This document shows, in pieces, positions 56,690-64,000 of a stretch of DNA of 64,000 bases (position 1 is its first letter; each line of letters begins with the position of its first letter). Both the position numbers and the translations under genes were made by a program. Source of the stretch: Forficula auricularia. Taxonomy: Eukaryota > Arthropoda > Insecta > Dermaptera > Forficulidae. Under the pieces are notes generated by a model. The model was given only the letters and a program-made list of their open reading frames with translations. It had not been told where the DNA came from and ran no database searches. Location: contig JALMQS010000136.1 in NCBI GenBank assembly GCA_024734495.1, positions 3,373,054-3,437,053 of the forward strand. Direction: 5' to 3'.

Positions 56690-57490
56690 CTTGGATGGTA
56701 AGATTTGACAAAAGTTAAGATGTTTTTTTTCCGAATCACGGATTATCTCACCAAGAAAGAGATAGAGATAGGGTTGTTGTTTTCCGTTTCAGCGGGAGTT
56801 GATCATCTGCTGGTGATGATGGACCGTTAATTTGACGCTACCGCTGCCGAAAAAAGATATCGCAAGAGAGAGAGAGAGAGAGAGACTGCAACAGCCACCT
56901 GTGGCCGATAGAAGGCCTTGGACCCCTTGCATTCATTGTGTATATGTGTGTGTGTGTGTTGGGTACACTCGCTGCCAAACAACAGATACACTCTACACTC
57001 TGAACCAGGCAAAGTGGCAAAATTAAACCTGCGATTTTTTCTTAAATTCCGAATTCTAAAACGGAAATTTAATAAGGATATAAAAAGAAACAATCACTGG
57101 ATTTAGCAAATGGTTAGAAAAATTCGATCAGAATTTGTTTGTATTAAGGTAGTTGTTCCGCCAAATGCGTTTTCTTAGGATTCTTCTGAAATTTAGATAT
57201 ATTATTATTTAAATACTTCTGTATCTTTATTTTATAAAATAATTAAACAATAGGTAAATCAGACTAGTGCAGATCCGTCACTCTTCTTTACGACAATTTC
57301 ATGGTAGCTCTGATCAAATGCTTCGGACCGCCTTTGAAAGAATATTCACGACAAACCATCTTTGATTTAAGATCGGAGCGTACTAGATCATTTGAGACGG
57401 ACACTCCTCAAATTGATCGCTGACACCTGACGGTCTCTATCGCCTCTAAATAGTCTCTTTGGTGACTGTTTGACCTAATGAATTTTTTTT
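56690..57490. other. Single-copy stretch with microsatellites
   Basis: A GA dinucleotide run at 56865-56885 and a GT run at 56944-56960. Balanced composition from 56800 to 57020, open on both strands, not recognised. Nothing else supported. Confidence 0.3.
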
Positions 57491-57492
57491 AG

Positions 57493-57960
57493 ATGTTGAG
57501 ATTTACGCAGAGACGGACATCCACTATAGACGTTTACTGTGAAGCTGTAAAGTTTAAGAAGACCAGAGATTGGTGCAGAAACAGTAAAAAGTTCATGGAC
57601 TTATGCAACCACGAATCATCATTGTCAGTTCTATATGCTCTAGCGATCATTTAGGTCGAGCTTTTGGCAACAAAATAATACAAATACCATGCAACAAGCT
57701 CAAATTCTCTGATATAGCTGCATTCTGTGACTGTTCCTCGTTTCAAAAAACACTTCTAGAGGAACGCGTTTTGATACCTATGATCGTGAAAGAAAAATCG
57801 AAGAGGCACTGTTGGCTGAATACCAGAAAGAACTGAGTCTCAGATTGCATTCTAAGCTTTGGATTAAACGCTGGCATGGAATGTTGAACATTGGATGCCA
57901 ATGGGGGTTACTTCGATGGCTCTGACGATTTTGTTGAATAAGATGAATTATTTCCTAGAT
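57493..57960 (+). pseudogene. Possible decayed coding relic (transposase-like?), unassigned
   Basis: Just after a T-run and AG (an acceptor-like 57482-57492) a frame opens: MLRFTQRRTSTIDVYCEAVK and so on for 50 codons to a stop. After frame changes, another frame near 57760-57925 reads DTYDREREIEEAL-like text and KLWIKRWHGMLNIGCQW. The RxLWIKRW-type motif faintly recalls the N-terminal part of PIF/Harbinger transposases, but the match is too short to name. Three frames and several stops would be needed, so if it was a gene it is dead. Confidence 0.2.
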
Positions 57961-58090
57961 TAAGTTTTTTGAGAACTTTTATTATTTATTTATATATACT
58001 ATCATATCAACAAACTTCTTGAGGATCACTTAAATTCGTCATATAAATAGGTGTTGGTTTTATTCTTGTTTGACAAAAGAAAAACACATT

Positions 58091-58386
58091 TTTATCATTT
58101 TTCTTCTTGTATTTTGTTTTATTGTTACCAGGAACGTTTCGACAATTATCAAATATGTCATCATCAACCTTGGAACAAATCTAAAGATGGGAAAAAATTC
58201 CACTCACATCGAAATTATTAGAGTAGTGTAACATTATTCTTTTTGTTCAACAATTATTTGTGTATACACAAACGTGTATACACAAATAATCTTGTAGATT
58301 GTTCCAAGGCTGATGATGACATATTTGAAAATGTCGAAACGTTCCTGGTAACAATAAAATAAAATAAAGAAAAATAAATGATAAAA
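58091..58386. ncRNA. Inverted pair of hammerhead-like motifs
   Basis: Plus-strand motif at 58300-58350: GUUCCAAGG, CUGAUGA, U, helix II GACAU/AUGUC, GAAAC, GUU, then CCUGGUAAC; helix I is CCU/AGG plus further pairs beyond mismatches. The core is intact. The facing minus-strand copy (58130-58176) has UUGAUGA in place of CUGAUGA, which would remove the essential C, but keeps GAAACGUUCC. Outer arms are complementary (TTGTTTTATTGTTACCAGGA against TCCTGGTAACAATAAAAT). Confidence 0.65.
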
Positions 58387-58420
58387 GATGAATTAAGTTT
58401 TAGTTTTTAAAATATTAAGA

Positions 58421-58765
58421 TTGACCGGGTATTTTTTGATTATGGTAGTTTATTTGCATAAAACAGAGGAGAACATCATCGATTTTTTTTTAATTCTAAT
58501 TTTCGATTTCATAAATAAGCTTCTTGTTCTATTTTATGTCACTCTTATTATCTCTATTTTTATTGACGTGACAACGTCTTATAATTCGATGAAGCCGGCT
58601 GCACGCTCGAAAAAACATGACTCATCTGAGGCGTTCCATTTAAGGCTTGAAGTGCAAGCGAGAGCGCGGAACGAGCGACAAAGATTGTTTCTTTCTATCT
58701 TCTCTCTCACTCGCACCCTCCCTAGCCCCAATGCCCAACTCGTATTCCATCTCTTTCCCACGTGA
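58421..58765 (+). CDS. Hypothetical 114-codon open frame, doubtful
   Basis: The first half is hydrophobic (FFLILIFDFINKLLVLFYVT, then LIISIFIDV), as expected for AT-rich DNA. The second half is basic (KPAARSKKHDSSEAFHLRLE). I recognise no family. No splice context or related copy. Probably chance or a relic. Confidence 0.12.
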   Translation: MTGYFLIMVVYLHKTEENIIDFFLILIFDFINKLLVLFYVTLIISIFIDVTTSYNSMKPAARSKKHDSSEAFHLRLEVQARARNERQRLFLSIFSLTRTLPSPNAQLVFHLFPT

Positions 58766-58799
58766 GCGCTCTACTCTAGTCTGACTGCTTGCTTGCTCA

Positions 58800-58802
<3 letters not shown>

Positions 58803-58849
<47 letters not shown>
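58803..58849 (+). repeat. AT dinucleotide microsatellite
   Basis: About 46 bases of alternating A and T, flanked by TTGCTTGCTCACTC on the left; the related inverse GAGCAAGCAAG appears at about 59005, hinting at a degraded inverted repeat around it. Confidence 0.95.
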
Positions 58850-58853
<4 letters not shown>

Positions 58854-59160
58854 ACCCTACTATGTCCTGTCTATTTTCAACTTCCTCTGATGGACATTCA
58901 ACAAGTGATCTATCCTAAATAATTATAGATTTTTTAAAAACTAAGAAAAACATAGGGAACGGGGAGGCCTTTTTTATAAAAGGACAGAGAGAGAGAGAAA
59001 CTCATGAGCAAGCAAGAAGGAGATAAATGAATGCGCAAGAAGGAGCGCGCTTTTAAATTAGATAGAACGAGAGGGAAGGAGATTTTCGATGGAAAGGATA
59101 AATACAGCACTCACGACGAAGAGGAAGAAAAAGAACAAAGTTAGCTGCGCAATAGATGGA

Positions 59161-59307
59161 GAAAAATCGGTTGTCTGTAAAGTCGGTTTACTGACGATAG
59201 TTGAATGTTACGACGTCATAAGAAATACCATTCCATCAGTATTTTCTTATGACGTTGTCACGTTCAACTATCGTCAGTAAACCGACTTTACAGACAACCG
59301 GTTTTTT
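59161..59307. repeat. Long near-perfect hairpin, 68-base arms, 10-base loop
   Basis: Left arm 59161-59228 (GAAAAATCGGTTGTCTGTAA to CATAAGAAATAC) pairs with 59239-59307 (GTATTTTCTTATGACG to GACAACCGGTTTTTTTTC) with about five mismatches or bulges. The loop is about CATTCCATCA. No homologous copy elsewhere in the window. It could be a MITE, a microRNA/hairpin-RNA precursor or a recent palindromic duplication. Confidence 0.85.
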
Positions 59308-59462
59308 TTCTTCAAAAAAAGCCCATTCTCAATTCTTATAAAATGCAGCTCCTTTTCCTAAAGAAGCAGCCTGATTTCGTGTATGAGGGGGTAGAAGGGC
59401 TCAAATAGGGTAAATAAAGTTGTCTCAAGTGGCGCAGTGCATTTCAATTAGGAATTAATTCA

Positions 59463-59708
59463 GTGAAGAAGAAGATGCTTGCTGATGAGAGAGCTTCAAT
59501 GAGCTTCAGAAATGTCGGACGTTTTGAAAGGGCCAGAAGGGCAGGGCGGAGGCCTAATGAATTTTTATTATCTCTAACACCTGGGCGATACCTAGGTATC
59601 TGTTCTAATATGAGAACTCGGGCTGTTCGTGAGCACTATTGGGGGGGGGTATATATAAAGAGACAATTCATTTCAATCTGGTCCAGAATGATAGAGAGAG
59701 ATTCATAA
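59463..59708 (+). CDS. Hypothetical 81-codon open frame, doubtful
   Basis: Basic in the middle (GRFERARRAGRRPNEFLLSL); not recognised. Single-copy in the window. Confidence 0.12.
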   Translation: MKKKMLADERASMSFRNVGRFERARRAGRRPNEFLLSLTPGRYLGICSNMRTRAVREHYWGGVYIKRQFISIWSRMIERDS

Positions 59709-60110
59709 TAATGAATCACTTTATTTATATTAGGAGATAAGAGGGCGATCGCTTAAAGCTCAGCAAAGAGGGATTGATTTGGATATCAAAGTGAAATATA
59801 AGCTCTATTATATATACAGATAATTAATTAATCATAAATAAGCCATTTTTTTGAAGTACAAGAAATTACTCAGTAGAAGCCCTAATAGTACGGTAGGCCT
59901 ATTTTTGAAAATATATTAAAAATATAAAATTTTTGTGTTAAATTTATATAAAGTTTATGTTTTCTATATATTCTTAAAATATAATTATTTTTTATGTCGC
60001 TCTACTATAAATTTTATATAAATTTAATACAAAAATTCTATATTTTTAATATATTTTCAAAAAATATATAAAAAACATATTTCGAAAATCTATTTATTTC
60101 CATACGGGGG

Positions 60111-60350
60111 GTGAGATTAATGTCCATTCACGTAAAAGCAGACATCAAAAAAAATTTTGATAGAAGACGACGTGCCAGGAGCAAAATTAAAATTTCCAAA
60201 TATACACTGTGGTGTAAAAAAGTGGAACAATATTTGACAAAAATTCACTACATTAGATTCGCGATTGAATCAAAGGTAGAAAACATTCAGTTAATTAATG
60301 GCAGGCATCTAACATACATGCTAATAGATCTCCCGTATAGAAATAAATAG
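60111..60350 (+). CDS. Small open frame in the palindrome loop, possible relic
   Basis: 79 codons, lysine/arginine-rich (ADIKKNFDRRRRARSKIKIS). The part VEQYLTKIHYIRFAIES resembles the translation of 38066-38104 (YLTKFPYIRVAIE), which then hits a stop. Two diverged copies that keep similar residues suggest an old shared coding segment, perhaps part of a transposon protein. Family unknown. Confidence 0.25.
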   Translation: MRLMSIHVKADIKKNFDRRRRARSKIKISKYTLWCKKVEQYLTKIHYIRFAIESKVENIQLINGRHLTYMLIDLPYRNK

Positions 60351-60454
60351 ATTTTCGAAATATGTTTTTTATATATTTTTGAAAATATATTAAAAATATA
60401 GAATTTTTGTGTTAAATTTATATAAAGTTTATGTTTTCTATATATTCTTATAAA

Positions 60455-61196
60455 AATAATTTTTAAGAGAAAAATAAAAACCGACTTCAAAAAATTAAAT
60501 GCAACAAATAAAATACACTAAAATGTATAAAATAATTATTATCTTATTTTAGTTACAACTAAACGACGAAATATTAACATGAAATTACTTTTTGTAGTCG
60601 GTGCCAAACAAACTATACCTATAAGCGAACGTACCCGCCAAACGTACTAATAAGATCCGTCGAGTGCGATTCATAAAAGGTATATGTTTGGCACCGACTT
60701 CAAAAGTAATTTCATGTTAATATTTCGTCGTTTAGTTGTAACTAAATAAGATAATAATTATTTTATACCTTTTAGTGTATTTTATTTGTTGCATTTAATT
60801 TTTTGAAGTCGGTTTTTATTTTTTCTTAAAAATTATTTTTATTTTTCTCTTTTTAGTGATGTTATTAATAGTGATCATATCATCAGAACTTGAGCAAATT
60901 AATATGACACCATCCCTAAGACACCCACTATTCGGATAAAAAAAGAACCATCGAAATCGGTTCATAAACAAAGAGGTTAGGTCTAAACAAACCTAATAAA
61001 AAAGGTCTAATACCTATGAAAAAAAACGAAAAAAATGGGACCAATCGGAAGCTAGACTGGACCCAATGCAAAAAAAAATTTTCAAAATCGGTTGACAATT
61101 GGCGGAGATATGAGGTAACATAGGCACAAAAAAAAAAAAAAAAAAATTCAGTCGAATAGAGAACCTCCTCCTTTTTTGGAAGTCGGTTAAAAATAA
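60455..61196 (-). mobile_element. AACCGACTTC foldback element, intact copy
   Basis: Palindromic core 60500-60810 (AGTCGGTGCCAAACAAACTA and TATATGTTTGGCACCGACTT), then the long arm with TAATAGTGATCATATCATCA, CGGTTGACAATTGGCGGAGA and GAACCTCCTCCTTTTTTGGA, ending GTCGGTTAAAA. The flanks belong to the interrupted palindrome, so boundaries are well placed. Confidence 0.85.
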
Positions 61197-61348
61197 AATT
61201 ATTTTTATGCCGCTCTAGTATAAATTTTATATAAATTTAACACAACAATTTTATATTTTTAATATATTTTCAAAAAATATATAAAAAACATATTTCGAAA
61301 ATCTATTTATTTTCATGACGGGCTAGCGCTCTGGACTGGGAGATCGAA

Positions 61349-61712
61349 TTTTTTTTTTTTTTAATGATATTGATGTGAGAAGGAGATACACCAGAATGTG
61401 GATCTCCTAAAGGCCTATATGGGCTGGCCCTTCCATCGTGAAAAGAACAGAGTAGAAGGAAAAGAAGCCGGGATCACGAGCCAATCTCAGAAACTTAGAT
61501 ACAATTCAATATCCAATTTACTAAGGTTTTAGGGGCTTCGAGCAGTGGTAAATTCTCTGTGCGATAAATTCGGTTAAATTTATCTCCCACTTAATTTTTA
61601 TTACCAGACCCTATACTTACAGAAAAAATGTCTGGGTATAGCCAGGAATCGAACCCGAGACCTCCGGGTTGCCAGTCAGTTATTCTGACCATTACACCAC
61701 GGAGGCGGACAA
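61349..61712 (-). mobile_element. tRNA-derived SINE, minus strand, full length
   Basis: Minus-strand head GCCTCCGTGGTGTAATGGTC with box B GGGTTCGATTCC, body matching 21325-21690 over its full length, and poly(A) (plus-strand T run 61350-61363). It confirms the family boundaries. Confidence 0.85.
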
Positions 61713-62368
61713 GTAGAAGTCAATAGATTATCTAATGAATTCTAAAGTAATTCCAATCGCGGTTCACTCCTCAGGAAATACAGAAAGTAACTAATCCAAC
61801 TTTTGAATGCTAGGCTATATATATGTTTAGTGAACAGGAAAAAAAATTGTTTTCATTATTTAAATTATTTTAAGGGATAATCTCTCTAATATATAACATC
61901 TGAGATTTCAAATTCACTTGGTGATCCATCCGAATGTCTAGCGGGCTATACGCAAAATGACGTTGGATTGTAGCTAAGTGGATCACATCTTTTTCTCTCT
62001 TGGTCCAGACTTAATATACCGCAGACTCCAATAGCATAATCCGCAGTAGTCTCGCGAGATAAAAATATCGTTTTCAAATCAGCGCGGTCAAAATAATTCT
62101 CGTTGACGTATCAATTATTCTTTGAGATATTAATGAGGAAAATTAAAATTTATGGAACACTTATTGGGTGTGAAAAGAGTGCCTGCTGGTCTCATTGATA
62201 TGAACGCTAATTCCCAGAGACGTCTACTGATAGTCCAAACACTTGGACTGACTTGTCGAGTTTGTAGAAGGCGCTGATGAATTTGAGCTGCTGTATTCAG
62301 TATGCCGATCCCTCAATAGGTATCCAATAGTCATCTCTCTCATTTGAAACTCTAAGGCCCTGTTGTAT
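61713..62368. other. Stretch without assigned gene
   Basis: CGCGGTTCACTCCTCAGG at about 61763 is a degraded end of the 8072-8210 MITE. The rest is single-copy in the window with no coding call. Confidence 0.35.
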
Positions 62369-62533
62369 GTCGCGAAGTAAATGCTTTTACCACTAACCAA
62401 GGTAGATGGTAAATGGAGCCACTGGGATGGCCAATCAGATGACAGGTACATTCAGTGGCTGTCATCGATTGGCCATCCCAGTGGCTCCATTTACCATCTA
62501 CTGTGAGTTAGTGGTAAAAGCACACTTGCGACA
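62369..62533. repeat. Long hairpin, about 75-base arms
   Basis: Left: GTCGCGAAGTAAATGCTTTT, ACCACTAACC, GATGGTAAATGGAGCCACTG, GGATGGCCAATC, GATGACAG. Right: CTGTCATCGATTGGCCATCC, CAGTGGCTCCATTTACCATC, TTAGTGGTAAAAGCACACTT, GCGAC. The loop is about 12 bases. MITE or hairpin-RNA precursor; single copy here. Confidence 0.85.
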
Positions 62534-62586
62534 TTCAAACGAGACTAATTTGCAGATCCGAGTCACCTGGCAATAAGAGTTTGTTT

Positions 62587-63288
62587 CTCTATATCAGGGG
62601 TGGCCAAGCTACTTGATAGTCCGAGTCATTTCTCAAAATTTGAAATGTTTCACGAGCCGCTAATTCAATCACGTATTTAAAAGGTATTAAAAAAAGATAT
62701 TAAAAAAATTTGTTTCACAGAAATTATATTTATTGAAAACATAAATAAAATTACAAAATATGTGTATTGAATTTAATTTAAAACACATTTATTTCACTTC
62801 TCTTGATAATTCTTTAAAATTTGGTGAACAATTGGTGACAGCACTTCTCGAGTAATTCTTTGAGATGCTGGTTAGTTAATACTGATCGGTGTTTGGATTT
62901 CACGAATTTTAAAGTGGAATAAAATGATTCACATAAGTACGTTGTTCCGAATATTGAAATAATTCGACAAGCACCCTTTTTTAATTCAGGATACTTCGAT
63001 TCTGGTACAAATTTCCAAAATTCGGTAATCCACGTCGACTTATATTTTAATTGTAGAGCTTGATCTTCTTCTATTAATTATAATTCTCCAGATGCTTTTT
63101 GGGTCATAATTATACTAGAAATGGAAAACTCACCTTGAAGTATGTTAATTTCAAATGGATTCAGAAAAAAACCTAGAGACGATTTAAAATATTTCAAGTC
63201 TTGAAATCTATATCGAGAGACCACAAATAATCCTTCAAAGAGCCGCATGTGGCTCGCGAGCCGCAGGTTGGCCACTTCTGCTCTAATA
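62587..63288 (-). mobile_element. hAT transposon remnant (686 bp between termini)
   Basis: The left terminus CAGGGGTGGCCAAGCT at 62595 and the right terminus (minus strand) CAGAAGTGGCCAACCTGCGG from 63280 are TIRs of hAT type. The flanks CTCTATAT (62587-62594) and CTCTAATA (63281-63288) are imperfect 8-bp duplications fitting the hAT nTCTAnAn preference. The body keeps only the C-terminal part of a transposase; the larger N-terminal part has been deleted. Confidence 0.85.
62814..63205 (-). pseudogene. hAT transposase, C-terminal dimerisation domain, inactive
   Basis: Minus-strand translation after an in-frame stop (63078-63080) runs about 87 codons to a TAA at 62814. Motifs in order: FFLNPFEIN (before the stop), TEFWKFVPESKYPELKKGA, IFGTTYLCESFYSTLKF, KSKHRSVLTNQHLKELL. 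The W-YP-L, FG-TYLCE-FS and K-R--LT--HL series is the hAT family C-terminal dimerisation region, most like the ZBED5/FAM200/SCAND3-related group. The catalytic domain and BED finger are missing and there is one stop, so it cannot make a transposase. Confidence 0.85.
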
Positions 63289-63500
63289 GTTTTTAAGGAA
63301 TTTGGTGTTGGTACTTGGTGAAACATTTTTTAAAATTATTGGATAAAAATACTTGGTAGGTTTCACATTAAGATATAAAAAAAATAAAACGAATTTATTT
63401 TTGGAGAATCTTTAATCTCGATATATATATTTCGGGTGACTAACCCATCTTCAGGAGAAACAGAAAGTAACTGACCTGGATAAGTCGAAATTGAATACAA
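63289..63500 (-). ncRNA. Hammerhead-like motif at the head of a tandem element
   Basis: The minus-strand motif at 63414-63460: UUCUC, CUGAAGA, U, helix II GGGU/ACCC with UAGUC loop, GAA, AUAUAUAUAU (helix III of up to four pairs), C, then GAGA. All core residues are intact. Upstream (63290-63330) is the terminus AATTTGGTGTTGGTACTTGG, TGAAACATTTTT. It is nearly the same element as 48555-49165. The element starts immediately after the hAT remnant's right flank. Confidence 0.65.
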
Positions 63501-64000
63501 GTCAATGGTAAAATTTATTTTTAAAGATAACAAAAGGGTAAATATTTGAAATTAGTGGAGGGAGAAAAGGTAGGGAGTCTACTTTTGTTTAATTTTGAGT
63601 GGCCTTTTGAGAAATGTGGATTTCGAATTTGAATACAACTCAATGGTAAAATTTATTTTTAAAGATAACAAAAGGGTAAATATTTAAAATTAGTGGAGGG
63701 AGAAAAGGTAGGGAGTCTACTTTGTTTAATTTTGAGTGGCCTTTTGAGAAATGTGGATTTCGAATTTAAATATAACTCAATGGTAAAATTTATTTTTAAA
63801 GATAACAAAAGGGTAAATATTTAAAATTAGTGGAGGGAGAAAAGGTAGGGAGTCTACTTTTGTTTAATTTTGAGTGGCCTTTTGAGAAATGTAGGATTTC
63901 GAATTTGAATACAACTCAATGGTAAAATTTATTTTTTAAAAGATAACAAAAGGGTAAATATTTAAAATTAGTGGAGGGAGAAAAGGTAGGGAGTCTACTT
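63485..64000 (+). repeat. Tandem repeat, unit about 135 bp, continuing beyond the window
   Basis: Four units, starting near 63490, 63627, 63762 and 63898: TTCGAATTTGAATACAACTC, AATGGTAAAATTTATTTTTA, AAGATAACAAAAGGGTAAAT, ATTAGTGGAGGGAGAAAAGG, TAGGGAGTCTACTTTTGTTT, TTTTGAGTGGCCTTTTGAGA. One to two units of the same kind lie at 48690-48900. Confidence 0.9.

Larger units (their letters stand above)
59905..61316. repeat. Tandem palindromes split by a foldback insertion
   Basis: 59905-60108 is a palindrome (GAAAATATATTAAAAATATA against TTTTTAATATATTTTCAAAA). Its right arm (60030-60108, ending CGAAAATCTATTTATTTCC) is complementary to 60332-60412 across a 223-base loop. The next palindrome's right half resumes at 61197-61316, after the foldback at 60455-61196. 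Confidence 0.75.

Overview
This is an AT-rich eukaryotic nuclear window in which I recognise no intact host gene. The longest open frames are low-complexity translations of tandem repeats or lie inside dispersed repeats. The repertoire (two Helitron families, tRNA-derived SINEs, a LINE 3' end, a hAT relic, a TIR element at a TA site, foldback elements with AACCGACTTC ends, and hammerhead-like motifs of the Penelope type) points to an arthropod, most likely an insect, in a repeat-dominated intergenic region. That assignment is inference from repeat style; no species marker is present.

Layout. 0-5 kb: hairpin with a tRNA-like box B, a TIR element carrying a 20-bp minisatellite, and ends of a dispersed family called here family A. 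5-10 kb: a 1.85-kb TIR element with TA target sites, a full family A copy, a 139-bp MITE with perfect 8-bp target duplications, and a head-to-head AACCGACTTC foldback pair. 11-18 kb: a 172-bp tandem array, Helitron-A pieces, Helitron-type tandem blocks and an inverted copy of the 5-kb element core. 18.6-22.4 kb: one foldback element opened by two later insertions, the second containing a tRNA SINE. 23.7-27.7 kb: an AT minisatellite and a satellite of about 347/319 bp. 28-31 kb: family A with an internal duplication around a SINE, then Helitron-B. 32-38 kb: foldbacks, paired hammerhead-like motifs, a 64-bp array and a complete non-autonomous Helitron-A. 39.3-40.4 kb: a 126-bp tandem array with a hammerhead-like core in every unit. 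41-47 kb: chimeric Helitron-A, foldback, decayed LINE reverse-transcriptase C-terminus, and another Helitron-A. 47-57 kb: family A copies, a paired hammerhead-type inverted repeat, a 64-bp array resembling Helitron-A internal sequence, and Helitron-B. 57-64 kb: a weak coding relic, another hammerhead pair, long hairpins, nested palindromes split by a foldback, a SINE, a hAT remnant with a recognisable dimerisation domain, and a hammerhead-associated array running off the window.

The most interesting signal is the minus-strand hammerhead-like fold that recurs at about seven loci. The loci differ in primary sequence but share one architecture (CUGANGA, one unpaired base, a GG/CC-type helix in most copies, GAA, a very short helix III, then a cleavage-type UH followed by a helix I complementary to the upstream flank). 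At 39.3-40.3 kb it is tandemly repeated, as expected for small circular-RNA-producing retroelements (retrozymes) or Penelope-like elements. Cleavage activity is inferred, not shown. All structures were found by eye; boundaries of dispersed repeats are good to roughly 10-30 bases unless target duplications are given.
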